NCBI GenBank assembly: GCA_035629335.1
Contig: DASPIB010000001.1
Coordinates: 610,473-674,472, forward strand
Direction of reading: 5' to 3'
Length of the DNA: 64,000 nucleotides
DNA from: Verrucomicrobiia bacterium
Lineage (GTDB): Bacteria > Patescibacteriota > Saccharimonadia > Saccharimonadales > Saccharimonadaceae
Shown: one piece after another, positions 51,361-59,812 of the stretch
Layout: every line of letters starts with the position of its first letter
Numbering within the stretch: the first letter of the stretch is position 1
The notes under the pieces: model-generated
The model's database searches: none
What the model saw: the letters and a program-made list of their open reading frames with translations, nothing else
Told to the model about the DNA's origin: nothing
Position numbers and translations under genes: made by a program

Positions 51361-51870
51361 GTGATCACTTACGTCAACGCGCGCTACAACGGCAGTCCCG
51401 AGCCGAACGTCACTCAGCACAAAAAGTCGACTCACGCTGCCTACACCTCCCTGGTCCGTTTTGAGATCGGTTACGGAGGAGTCATCGTCGACCTTAGCCC
51501 AACCAAGGTCGTGTGCAAGACCCCAGTTCTGGGCTCCGTGGATGTCGTTACCTTCACGGGCAGCGAGAAGGACATGCGACCACTGGTGCTGGCGGCAGGC
51601 TACAGCCTCCAGCTCCGCGCCGCTCACAAGGACGAGCTCATCGACGGCACCATGCGCTCGTTGTCGAGCCTAACGGGCGGCAAGCCCAAAACGTTCGAGG
51701 TCGCGCACTTCGGCCCCCTGCTGATGGGGCAGAGCATCGCCAAGGCTGCCTGCCTGCTCGGCATCGAGGTCGAACCCACCGAGGGGTTGTTGAACCGCAG
51801 CTTCGACGACTTGATGGCGGCCGCCGAACTCCACCTGGAGACCGGCGAGCCGTTCCTCAGCATCCTCTGA
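51361..51870 (+). CDS. Hypothetical protein, GC-rich
   Basis: 169 residues from GTG 51361, preferred to the longer frame from 51268 (which lies in the promoter) because GGGAAGG stands just upstream. Soluble, mixed alpha/beta; not recognised. Codons end mostly in G/C, unlike neighbours, as in the serpin-like gene at 4997. A perfect 11-bp terminator follows. A well-formed promoter and terminator suggest strong expression as a stand-alone unit. Confidence 0.65.
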   Translation: MITYVNARYNGSPEPNVTQHKKSTHAAYTSLVRFEIGYGGVIVDLSPTKVVCKTPVLGSVDVVTFTGSEKDMRPLVLAAGYSLQLRAAHKDELIDGTMRSLSSLTGGKPKTFEVAHFGPLLMGQSIAKAACLLGIEVEPTEGLLNRSFDDLMAAAELHLETGEPFLSIL

Positions 51871-51897
51871 TCCTCCAAGAAGATAGAAAGGGTGAAT

Positions 51898-51923
51898 GCC
51901 CTCCGATCACTCGATCGGAGGGC
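51898..51923. terminator. Terminator between convergent genes
   Basis: GCCCTCCGATC pairs perfectly with GATCGGAGGGC over ACTC (11 bp), followed by GTCACATTTTATT. Serves the gene at 51361 and perhaps the convergent MFS gene. Confidence 0.85.
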
Positions 51924-51931
51924 GTCACATT

Positions 51932-53431
51932 TTATTCTGGTTTACGCCGGTAGGCCCATCGCAGCATACCCGCAGCTGCAACTATTAATACGGCACTCAG
52001 GCCAAACACCCACTGCAGTGAATGCATGTAGGCAGTTTGTGTTGTGGTGACTATTATATGCCCAACACCAGGTGCGAAGTTTTGCGCGGCCTGAAGCGCC
52101 GCACCAAGGCTGTCACCAATACCCTGCGGAAGGTGGGCTCCCTGAAGATAGCTCGTATAAATAAACGCCGCTAAACTCCCAAACACCGCAATACCCAGTG
52201 CACCACCAAGCTCGGCGGCGGTCTCGCTGACGCCAGAGGCCATGCCCGCCCGATGTGGCGGGACGCTATCAATAATACTGTCGGTGATTAAGCCCATAAC
52301 CGGCGCAAAACCAATTGCCACCATACTTAAACTCATTGCATAAAGTGGTAGTGGCGTATCTGCCTGTAGCAGCGCCAATATACCCAAACCTACGCCCGCG
52401 AGCAGTAGCCCACCAAGCAGCAGCCTCTTTAAGCCCAGTTTTTGCACCATTCGTGAAGTGGCCATAGAACTTACAATAAAAGCCACCGCCCACGGCAACG
52501 TCCATAAACCAGCCTCCAATGAGCTCATGCCGCGAACCAACTGTAAGTACTGGCTAATGAAATAGAAAACTGCAAACATGACAAAGAATACCGACAAGTA
52601 CACCAGCAACAGTGAGCTAAAGGTGCGCGAGCGGAATAACTGCAGATCAACAAATGGTTGCGCGAGCATTTTTTGGCGACGTACGAACCAATAGCCAAAA
52701 GCCAGCCCAGCGGCAATCATAGCAGCCGATACGACATCAAAACCGTGCGAAGCAGTGTGTTTTATGCCGTAGATAATCGGTAGAATTGTAAGCAGTGTCA
52801 GTGCGGCACTCCCAACATCTAAGCGTCCGGCTGATTCGTTCTTGTATTCCGGTAACAGCTTTGGCCCAATAAGCAACAAGAACAGCATTACTGGAATTGC
52901 TATCAAGAACACCGAACCCCACCAATAATGCATGAGCAGTGCGCCCCCCACCAAAGGGCCAATTGCCGAACCCACCGAAAAGCTGGTCATCCAAACGCTA
53001 ATCGCAATTGTTCTTTCTTTGGCGTCTTGGAACATGTTACTGAGCAGCGATAATGTTGATGGCGCAAGTGTTGCGGCCGCTAAACCAAGCACCGCCCGAG
53101 AAATGATAAGCTGCGTGGCGGTTTGCGAAAAAGCCGCTAACAGCGATGCCACGCCAAACAGAAACGCGCCAATCAATAAAAGCTTTCGGCGGCCAATTTT
53201 GTCTCCTAAAATGCCCATGACAATTAGTGCACCGGCCAAAACAAAGCCATAAATATCCATAATCCATAGCAGCTCACTCTGCGAAGGTTGTAGGTCACGA
53301 ATCAAGTGCGGCACGGCCAGTTGCAAGACCGTAAAGTCCATGGCATATAAAATACACGGCAAAGCCAACACCGCGAGGCCCAACCACTCTTTTTTCGTTG
53401 CTTTAGGCGCTGCAATAGGGACTTTTTTCAT
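51932..53431 (-). CDS. MFS drug efflux transporter, DHA2 (QacA/SmvA-like)
   Basis: 499 residues from ATG 53431 (MKKVPIAAP...), which follows AAAGGTAACC; longer frames upstream start in the promoter. Fourteen hydrophobic segments, 'LYAMDFTVLQLAVPHLIRDL' (D1 motif), 'GILGDKIGRRKLLLIGAFLFG' (motif A) and 'GSAIGPLVGGAL' (motif C). Typical of multi-drug/antiseptic proton antiporters such as QacA and SmvA. A candidate operator (TACTTAAAAGTA, 53491-53502) lies upstream of its promoter, TTGAAA-N16-TATATT. Confidence 0.88.
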   Translation of the reverse strand: MKKVPIAAPKATKKEWLGLAVLALPCILYAMDFTVLQLAVPHLIRDLQPSQSELLWIMDIYGFVLAGALIVMGILGDKIGRRKLLLIGAFLFGVASLLAAFSQTATQLIISRAVLGLAAATLAPSTLSLLSNMFQDAKERTIAISVWMTSFSVGSAIGPLVGGALLMHYWWGSVFLIAIPVMLFLLLIGPKLLPEYKNESAGRLDVGSAALTLLTILPIIYGIKHTASHGFDVVSAAMIAAGLAFGYWFVRRQKMLAQPFVDLQLFRSRTFSSLLLVYLSVFFVMFAVFYFISQYLQLVRGMSSLEAGLWTLPWAVAFIVSSMATSRMVQKLGLKRLLLGGLLLAGVGLGILALLQADTPLPLYAMSLSMVAIGFAPVMGLITDSIIDSVPPHRAGMASGVSETAAELGGALGIAVFGSLAAFIYTSYLQGAHLPQGIGDSLGAALQAAQNFAPGVGHIIVTTTQTAYMHSLQWVFGLSAVLIVAAAGMLRWAYRRKPE

Positions 53432-53490
53432 GGTTACCTTTCCTTTCATTCTTGTAAAATATAGCAAAAACACACATTTTTTCAAGTACC

Positions 53491-53502
53491 TACTTAAAAG
53501 TA
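53491..53502. promoter_or_regulatory. 12-bp palindrome upstream of the MFS promoter
   Basis: TACTTAAAAGTA with flanking AAGTA repeats, between the MFS gene and the divergent DUF885 gene. A repressor site is likely; no TetR/MarR gene adjoins it. Confidence 0.45.
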
Positions 53503-53575
53503 AGTATAGTCGAAACAAAATTATCACGGCTAAACATGGTCGTCCATCGCGGTTCTTGTTTTAAAATAAGTATTT

Positions 53576-55312
53576 ATGGAGCACACTACACCTCACGAAC
53601 CGCACGAACACAAAACCGAAGCCCAGCTTTCTCACATCCTCGATAAGCTTCACCGCCACGAGCACGACCACAATCCCTTAACCCGAGCAGTTGAAGGTAC
53701 TGGAGATGCTCATGAGCTCCCTAATCAATTGAATTATCACTATCCCTTCCCGCTAGACGCCGAAAAGCAAGCGGCACTACAAGATGGTTACGTCGAAGCG
53801 CTCACGCTGCTAAAAGCAACACAAGGCGTGCCTACTGAAGAAACCGCTTTACTTAAAGAACGACTAGAACGCAATACACAGATACGCCTTGACCTGCTGC
53901 GCTATAATACCGACAATTTCCGTCCGCTTGACCACACCGACGAATCAACACCGTTTTTGACATTCACCGATATAACTGGCGCTGGCTATTTTCGCTATGA
54001 GACGCCTGAAGACTTCGAAAAGGGCATGCTGCGCGCAGCTGGGTGGGCTCATTGGGTGGACGCAGCCATTAGCACAATGGAAGAAGGCGCACAAAAAGGG
54101 GAGACCACCCCAAGTGCAGTGGCTATAGCCACCCACGACCACTTAGCCATGATCAAGAATGGTATGTTTGAAGGCTTCCTTGCGCCGTTACAACAAGCCG
54201 AGGCAATTCCCACCTCGCTGCAAAAACAATACGAACAAGCTATGCGTAACGCCGCCCAAAATTACGAAAAACTCTCACAATACGTCTCCGAACGCTACAT
54301 TCCCGCTGCTCGAAGCGACGAACGGCCTGGCCTTAAGTATCTCGACACTGGCCTCGAACAATATCAGCGCATTTTACGCTACTGGACAAGCGAACAACTT
54401 CATCCTGAGACGCTGTTTCGTTACGCCCAAGAACAATACCAGAAGCATGAAGCTGAGCTAACCGCACTTTCAGCTGAGCTAGGATTTAGAGGCGCGGCGG
54501 CGCTGATAGCCGCCATTCAAAAGAATCATCAGTTTCACTCGTTTTCATCGGCAGCCGAAATGCACGGCGCATACACCACCATTACCGATATCGCCATGGA
54601 GCAACTGCCGCGACTTTTCAAAACCTTGCCACAACAATATCCTGAAATTCGTTTAACAAAAGCTTTGCCCGGGGCGAATATAGCGAAATACGTTATGCCG
54701 AGCCGAGACGGCCAACGCGCTGGTGGTATTCATGTTGCCGTTGATGACCCGACAACCTATCCAGCTGCCCGAATTCTTGGCCTGGCGCTGCACGAAGGCG
54801 TACCCGGACATCACTTACAACTGTCGTTGCAATCCGAAAATAGTAAGCATCCTTATCTGCAAGCATCAGTCCGGCATCCAGCCTACCGTGAATCCTGGGC
54901 GCAGTACGCCGAATCACTAGTACACGAATTAGGCATTCCGGTGCACCCGTACGAACACGCCGCCATGATAGCAACGAAACTGTTAATTGCTCGCGGCGTC
55001 ATGCTTGACGTTGGGCTGCATTATTATGGCTGGAGCATTGCCGAAGCCAAGCAGAAAAAACTGGCGATGCACGGCAACGATGACCGCCAAACTCACTACG
55101 AAATTTTGCGCTACTTAGCCTGGCCCGGGCAAATTTCTGCCTATTTATTTGACGGGGTGTTCCGAGAGCTCCGACATCACGCCGAAACAGAGCTCGGCAG
55201 CCAATTTGATGTGCGGGAGTTTCACGATGCCGTGTTGCAGCACGGCGAAATGCCGCTTGATTTACTGCCCGCACACCTTCACGCCTGGACAAACAAGCAA
55301 AAAACACATTAG
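53576..55312 (+). CDS. DUF885-family metallopeptidase-like protein
   Basis: 578 residues. The HEGVPGHHLQ motif (H-E-G-x-P-G-H-H), the downstream 'ESWAQYAESL' Glu and a conserved 'YLAWPGQISAYLFDG' C-terminal segment identify DUF885. Members are probably zinc-dependent peptidases or deacylases. The first 30 residues are rich in His, Glu and Asp and may be a metal-binding or disordered tail. No signal peptide. A TAAAAT box 8 nt before the ATG gives another near-leaderless start; no ribosome binding site is seen. Confidence 0.88.
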   Translation: MEHTTPHEPHEHKTEAQLSHILDKLHRHEHDHNPLTRAVEGTGDAHELPNQLNYHYPFPLDAEKQAALQDGYVEALTLLKATQGVPTEETALLKERLERNTQIRLDLLRYNTDNFRPLDHTDESTPFLTFTDITGAGYFRYETPEDFEKGMLRAAGWAHWVDAAISTMEEGAQKGETTPSAVAIATHDHLAMIKNGMFEGFLAPLQQAEAIPTSLQKQYEQAMRNAAQNYEKLSQYVSERYIPAARSDERPGLKYLDTGLEQYQRILRYWTSEQLHPETLFRYAQEQYQKHEAELTALSAELGFRGAAALIAAIQKNHQFHSFSSAAEMHGAYTTITDIAMEQLPRLFKTLPQQYPEIRLTKALPGANIAKYVMPSRDGQRAGGIHVAVDDPTTYPAARILGLALHEGVPGHHLQLSLQSENSKHPYLQASVRHPAYRESWAQYAESLVHELGIPVHPYEHAAMIATKLLIARGVMLDVGLHYYGWSIAEAKQKKLAMHGNDDRQTHYEILRYLAWPGQISAYLFDGVFRELRHHAETELGSQFDVREFHDAVLQHGEMPLDLLPAHLHAWTNKQKTH

Positions 55313-55438
55313 CCGTAAGCATTGAACTCGTTTGTACAATCGCCCACACACCACCTATAATTAAAGCTGGTACCAGCGAAAAGGGCAGGGCAGTTTTTCG
55401 CTAAAGCCCAGGCGAGATGTCCTACTAAAGGAGAAGCT

Positions 55439-55963
55439 ATGCAACCGTGGAAGCTACTGAAGTCAGAAATCGTTTTTGATAAATTTACCAAAATTGAAGA
55501 ACGCACCTATGAAATGCCCGACGGCCAAGTGCAGCCGTTTTACATTAAAGTTACCAAGCCAGCCATTTGTGTGCTGGCGCTCACCGAAGAACAGCAGGTT
55601 ATTACCGTTGAACAATTTCGGCCTGGGCCCAACAAAGTTCTTTATGAGCTTCCTGGCGGCTATATTGACGCCGGCGAAACACCCGAACAAGCCATGGCCC
55701 GTGAACTGCGTGAAGAAACCAGTTATGCGGGCGATGTTCAGTTTGTGACCGATTGCTTCGACGATGCTTACGCCACTTTGGTCCGGGGTTGTTTTGTTGC
55801 CGCCAACTGCAAAAAGGTCGCCGCTCAGCAGCTCGATGCCGGTGAATTTATTACTGTTAGATTATTTGATCTACCGAGTTTTCTACAGCTAGTGCGCGCA
55901 GGCCAGATGACCGATGTCGAGGTTGCGCTCCTTGGACTTGATCGATTAAACCTTCTGCGATAA
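55439..55963 (+). CDS. Nudix hydrolase (ADP-ribose pyrophosphatase type)
   Basis: 174 residues. Nudix box GGYIDAGETPEQAMARELREE, with the 'VYVLALTEEQQVITVEQFRPG' style N-terminal strand, resembles ADP-ribose pyrophosphatases; the Nudix fold would hydrolyse an NDP-linked metabolite. A-GGAGAAGCT precedes the ATG, a good site. Confidence 0.85.
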   Translation: MQPWKLLKSEIVFDKFTKIEERTYEMPDGQVQPFYIKVTKPAICVLALTEEQQVITVEQFRPGPNKVLYELPGGYIDAGETPEQAMARELREETSYAGDVQFVTDCFDDAYATLVRGCFVAANCKKVAAQQLDAGEFITVRLFDLPSFLQLVRAGQMTDVEVALLGLDRLNLLR

Positions 55964-56014
55964 GCCGCGAGGCTCGCAACAAACCCGCACACCCTCTCCT
56001 TAATAAAAGGTAAC

Positions 56015-56044
56015 TTGACAAGCACAACCAGCTTGGCCTACAGT
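56015..56044 (+). promoter_or_regulatory. Promoter TTGACA-N18-TACAGT
   Basis: TTGACA (56015-56020), 18-nt spacer, TACAGT (56039-56044), upstream of the membrane protein gene. A 3-codon ATG-AAT-AAA-TGA mini-frame overlaps the real start at 56067. Confidence 0.6.
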
Positions 56045-56066
56045 GAGCATAAGGCGTCATGAATAA

Positions 56067-57125
56067 ATGAAAAAGCTAATAGCCACGGCTATCGTCACAA
56101 TTTTTATCGGCTCGACCGCTTTTTATCTATTTCCTCAGTTCAGCACTTTGCCCGATAAGATTAACCTATCGATTAGTCTTATTATTTTAACCTTACAGCT
56201 TATCGCCATCGGGGCTTTTCTTACAAGCCTTCGGGCATTTAGAAGAAGCTTGCGAGCCGCCTATTACTTATTGACACTGGGTATTCTGTTTTTTAGCTTT
56301 AATCAAATACAATTACCGGTGGTCTCTTTTATAGCGATCGATCCTATTATCTTATCTTTGGCCATTACATTAAGCACTTTAATTGGGGCGGTAGTCTCGT
56401 ACATAAGCATGTTTCATTTGTCCAAATTGCTTGGTACGGCAGTTTCAAAACGTGACGCTAGCTTTACAATCGCGCTAGCAAGCGGACTCGCAATTGGCGC
56501 AGCAGTTGCCCCGCACACACCCTATCCAATTAGCGAACCGATTGTTGATATCATTTTTGGTACCTATATGGCTGCAGGTGGCTTTGCGATTGGCGCAGCC
56601 ATCTTGGTTTCACGACTGCATCATAGTATTGCACCTATCTATCACACGGCAATGCAGTGGCTGATGGCGTCATTTGTTGCCGTTAGCTTTGCATGCTTCC
56701 ACGAAACCTTCATTCGGATGGTGCCCCTATTTGATACAGAACCGTTCATCGGCTATATCCTATACGGCTTCTCGCTGTGGCCACTCTTTGTTGTGGCCTG
56801 CTTATTCTTTGGCGCCAGCTTGTTCTTTAGAAAAATTAGTAATAATTTCTCACGACTCCCACAGAATACAAATTATATGGACGTGATTACATATGTTTCA
56901 GGTTTTATATCGAATCCGGGCGCCGCTGAGGTAGTGTTAGCAAAGACCCATGCCATTGTGGCAGGCATCGCCAATCCAGACCAGCTGACCGATAGCGACA
57001 AAGTAAAATTAACGTACGCCTACTTACAACTTGAAGATTATTTAGTTACCAGCGAGCCGTTTCTTAATCTTACCCGTGACGAATTACGATCGCAACTACC
57101 TGATTCTTTCCAGGATCGTCTGTAA
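56067..57125 (+). CDS. Multi-pass membrane protein of unknown function
   Basis: 352 residues with seven or eight hydrophobic segments over the first 270 residues and a soluble C-terminal tail (about 275-352, including 'SDKVKLTYAYLQLEDYLVTSEPF', helical). Not a recognised transporter; it looks like a receptor- or sensor-type membrane domain. The ATG is preceded by AAGGCGTC upstream of a short overlapping mini-ORF, which may tune translation. A long hairpin follows. Confidence 0.7.
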   Translation: MKKLIATAIVTIFIGSTAFYLFPQFSTLPDKINLSISLIILTLQLIAIGAFLTSLRAFRRSLRAAYYLLTLGILFFSFNQIQLPVVSFIAIDPIILSLAITLSTLIGAVVSYISMFHLSKLLGTAVSKRDASFTIALASGLAIGAAVAPHTPYPISEPIVDIIFGTYMAAGGFAIGAAILVSRLHHSIAPIYHTAMQWLMASFVAVSFACFHETFIRMVPLFDTEPFIGYILYGFSLWPLFVVACLFFGASLFFRKISNNFSRLPQNTNYMDVITYVSGFISNPGAAEVVLAKTHAIVAGIANPDQLTDSDKVKLTYAYLQLEDYLVTSEPFLNLTRDELRSQLPDSFQDRL

Positions 57126-57138
57126 ATGTACACTCAAG

Positions 57139-57175
57139 AGTTTGTGTGGTAGCAAAATAAGCCACCACACAAACT
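57139..57175. terminator. Hairpin after the membrane protein gene
   Basis: AGTTTGTGTGGT pairs with ACCACACAAACT (12 bp, extended by GC/GC after one mismatch) over an AT-rich loop. Between convergent genes. Confidence 0.7.
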
Positions 57176-57187
57176 ATACTTGTAAGG

Positions 57188-57586
57188 TTAGTCAGACTTA
57201 CACAAACGACCAACGGTTGCGGTTAGTAACTGTAGTTCTTCTTGTGCCGCGCCAGTATTCTTCTGAAAGAAAGGCAGAACCTCGGCCGGCTTTATGAGTG
57301 GAGCAACCGCGTGGGGCTCGCACTGAATTGGTACTGGCTTATAGCCTTCGGCAACGGCGGTTACAAAAGCATCAGCCACAAAATCCTTTGAAGCTCCCGA
57401 GGCCAGCAGCAGCACTGTTCGGGCGCGCTTATAAAACGCAGCGATGTCGAGAAAGCCTTGCGACAACGTATAGGGTCGAAGTACAGCAGTAAGCCCACAG
57501 CCCGACAGCGCCGTTTTTAGTCTCTGGGCTCGGATTGGTTCGGGCGCGCGATCAGAAAAAACAACCGCCGCATCTGCCTTAAACAT
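57188..57586 (-). CDS. Hypothetical protein, possibly TIR/flavodoxin-like fold
   Basis: 132 residues: a predicted strand 'DAAVVFSDRAP', a helix, a second strand 'GLTAVLRPY', then 'FLDIAAFYKRARTVLLLASGASKDF' and 'GYKPVPIQCE'. This alternating order, with 'ARTVLLLASGAS-x-DF' and 'K-x-V-P-I', resembles a TIR domain, but no catalytic Glu is apparent. Good ribosome binding site (GGAGGTGCT). Uncertain. Confidence 0.4.
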   Translation of the reverse strand: MFKADAAVVFSDRAPEPIRAQRLKTALSGCGLTAVLRPYTLSQGFLDIAAFYKRARTVLLLASGASKDFVADAFVTAVAEGYKPVPIQCEPHAVAPLIKPAEVLPFFQKNTGAAQEELQLLTATVGRLCKSD

Positions 57587-57618
57587 AGCACCTCCAGGCT
57601 CGCAGGAATGGTTCTACT

Positions 57619-58047
57619 TTATAAACTGCTACTGCTTATGTCAAGGTTAGTTTTTTTGGCGAATTTATATATCAGCGGACGCTCCTTTTTAAAAACTGCC
57701 GGATCCATAAAGGCGATCTCGTCGGCTTCTTCACCAACTATAAAGTCAAAATGCGCAGGGGCAACATCATAGACCACCCATAGTTGCCACGCCTGCTTAG
57801 ACTCAAGAAACATTGGCTCAATACCAAGCGGTTCATACGAAAAGTCGCCCACATAGCCAACTTCTTCATACAGCTCGCGCCGCAAAGCTTCTTGCTCCGT
57901 TTCGCCATAATCCATACCACCGCCAGGCAGGTTCCACTTGGGGTTATTCTTTTCTTTGACTACTAACACCTGCCCGTGTGCATTACGGATAACTGCCTTA
58001 ATCGAGACACGGTAAAAACACTTTGAATGCCAATCATCTTTTAACAT
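57619..58047 (-). CDS. Nudix hydrolase
   Basis: 142 residues from ATG 58047 (MLKDDWHSKCFYRVSIKAVI), placed 7 nt after a minus-strand TACACT (58055-58060), so again leaderless; a frame from 58077 is longer but unsupported. Nudix box GGGMDYGETEQEALRRELYEEVGY is complete (G-x5-E-x7-REUxEExGU). Resembles the MutT/8-oxo-dGTPase-like or dATP-type group; substrate not predictable. Confidence 0.85.
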   Translation of the reverse strand: MLKDDWHSKCFYRVSIKAVIRNAHGQVLVVKEKNNPKWNLPGGGMDYGETEQEALRRELYEEVGYVGDFSYEPLGIEPMFLESKQAWQLWVVYDVAPAHFDFIVGEEADEIAFMDPAVFKKERPLIYKFAKKTNLDISSSSL

Positions 58048-58054
58048 ACAAGAT

Positions 58055-58060
58055 AGTGTA
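58055..58060 (-). promoter_or_regulatory. Leaderless-type -10 box TACACT
   Basis: TACACT on the minus strand, 7 nt before the ATG at 58047. Confidence 0.45.
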
Positions 58061-58196
58061 ACACGAGGGCTTAGCAATTGACCGACGAAGTGCTATATAT
58101 TCCATAGACCGACAGAGATAAGTGGTCATGTCGCGACTAGGCAGAACCCACGACACAAGGCGTCAGCCGGCTAAGAATATTTAATTTGTCAACCGA

Positions 58197-58814
58197 CTAG
58201 TTTCGTATTATTGAACGCCCAAGTGATTTATCAAATAGTCGAGTTATCTCGGCAATATAGCTAGGAGCGTCGGTGGCGCTGTTCATTAGGCCTAAAAACT
58301 GATCGATTGCCGCCCGAATCGCAATCGCCGTGCTGGCAGTAGTGAAGTCTTGAAAATCACCGCTACGCCGGCCTTGCTCAAGAATTTGTTCGAGCGGCGC
58401 AATAACCGTTTCGTGACTTTCGGTTTGGAAAAACAATCGGCCGTCTTCATCGCGCTTATTAAAAATAATTTCAATCCGGGCAGCCATCATTTCTGGCCGT
58501 TCGACCATGTACATAAGGTTCGCCCGAATATAAGCGTGCAGTTTATCGGGGGCACTTTTGGCTGTGCGAATATTGTTTTGTACATGCATATACCATTTCG
58601 CCGAAATGTCGTTTAGGGCGTAGGCCATTAATTCGTCTTTGTCTTTGAAATGATACAAAATAAGGCTGGTGCTGATACCAGCCCGTTTGGCAATTTTCGC
58701 TAGGCTGGTATTAACATACCCAAGTTCAGCCAAGGTAAACACGGTGGCGGCAATAATTTGAGCGCGTCGTCCTTCTTCTTTAATGGCCCGACGGGGTGAT
58801 TTGGCTGAATGCAT
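58197..58814 (-). CDS. TetR-family transcriptional regulator
   Basis: 205 residues from ATG 58814 (a TTG two codons earlier is not needed). 'RRAQIIAATVFTLAELGYVNTSLAKIAKRAGISTSLILYHFKDKDELMAYAL' is the TetR HTH. The C-terminal half is the ligand-binding core. It lies head-to-head with the MacB-type and DrrAB efflux genes and is probably their repressor. Its promoter is a perfect consensus with no leader. Confidence 0.92.
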   Translation of the reverse strand: MHSAKSPRRAIKEEGRRAQIIAATVFTLAELGYVNTSLAKIAKRAGISTSLILYHFKDKDELMAYALNDISAKWYMHVQNNIRTAKSAPDKLHAYIRANLMYMVERPEMMAARIEIIFNKRDEDGRLFFQTESHETVIAPLEQILEQGRRSGDFQDFTTASTAIAIRAAIDQFLGLMNSATDAPSYIAEITRLFDKSLGRSIIRN

Positions 58815-58821
58815 AGTCAAA

Positions 58822-58850
58822 ATTATAAAGCGCTATTGCTTGGCTGTCAA
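58822..58850 (-). promoter_or_regulatory. Leaderless consensus promoter TTGACA-N17-TATAAT-N7-ATG
   Basis: TTGACA (58845-58850), 17-nt spacer, TATAAT (58822-58827), 7 nt to ATG 58814, all on the minus strand. Confidence 0.9.
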
Positions 58851-58991
58851 ATGATTTCTGCTGAGGTTTGCCTGAAAACTGCCTAATTCTTGCCTGTGTT
58901 CTGCTACTACGGGGCGAAAGTTATCTGATATCAGGGAAAGTAAAAATTAAATCTGTCCTGGAATGTGTCGTACCTCTGTTGTAAAAAATAT

Positions 58992-59035
58992 TAGACATTT
59001 CCCAAAAAGTATGCTATATTTTGAACAATCATTCA
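58992..59035 (+). promoter_or_regulatory. Promoter TAGACA-N17-TATATT with a candidate TetR operator
   Basis: TAGACA (58992-58997), 17 nt, TATATT (59015-59020). TGAACAATCATTCA (59022-59035) has TGAA/TTCA arms and would cover the start of transcription, where a TetR repressor would block. Confidence 0.6.
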
Positions 59036-59050
59036 GAATAAGGATCACGC

Positions 59051-59812
59051 ATGGCAAAAGATAACGCAATTTTACAGCTGCAAGGAGTCGGAAAAGTCTT
59101 CAAAGGTAGCGGAGAAGGACACACCGTCCTTAAAAATATTAATCAAGAATTCATCGCTGGCACGTTTACTGCCATCATGGGACCGTCTGGTTCGGGGAAG
59201 AGTACGCTGCTTAACTGCGCCGCCGGCCTCGATAAGCCAACCTACGGCTCAGTAATAATCGATGGGCAATCAATTGCAGACCTATCGGCCACTGACCTAG
59301 CTAAATTCCGCCGCGAACACATTGGATTTATTTTCCAGCTGTTTAATCTTATGGCGACACTGACCGTGCGTGAGAATATTGCTTTGCCACTGCGCCTCAG
59401 CAATAAGCCCATCGACAAAACCGCGCTCGATAAAGTTATTGCCGCCGTCGGGCTCACCGAACGGCAGCATGTTTTGCCGCACGAACTTTCTGGCGGCCAG
59501 CAGCAGCGGGTAGCGATTGCCCGGGCGCTATTTGCCCGACCATCGATTTTATTTGGCGACGAGCCAACCGGTGCACTCGACACCAAAACCTCACGCGATA
59601 TTTTGACGCTGTTGCGCGACGCCGTTGATACTTATGGCCAAACTGTGGTCATGGTAACGCACGACCCAGTCGCAGCCTCGTATGCCGACCGCGTGCTATT
59701 TATCGCCGATGGTGAAGTGGTCGATGAGATTGTGAAGCCAACCGCCGACGCCGTTGCGAAGCGCATGATTCGCTTGGGCGCCTGGGATAAAGCACCGGCA
59801 AAGGTTGCCTAG
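59051..59812 (+). CDS. ABC transporter ATP-binding protein, MacB/LolD type
   Basis: 253 residues with Walker [11 protein letters not shown]-loop '[10 protein letters not shown]', signature [15 protein letters not shown], Walker [13 protein letters not shown] and H-loop 'MVTHD'. The 'FQLFNLM' and 'DEPTGALD' motifs mark the MacB/LolD group, which drives mechanotransmission rather than direct transport. AAGGATCACGC precedes the ATG. The partner permease starts immediately at 59813. Confidence 0.92.
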   Translation: MAKDNAILQLQGVGKVFKGSGEGHTVLKNINQEFIAGTFTAIMGPSGSGKSTLLNCAAGLDKPTYGSVIIDGQSIADLSATDLAKFRREHIGFIFQLFNLMATLTVRENIALPLRLSNKPIDKTALDKVIAAVGLTERQHVLPHELSGGQQQRVAIARALFARPSILFGDEPTGALDTKTSRDILTLLRDAVDTYGQTVVMVTHDPVAASYADRVLFIADGEVVDEIVKPTADAVAKRMIRLGAWDKAPAKVA

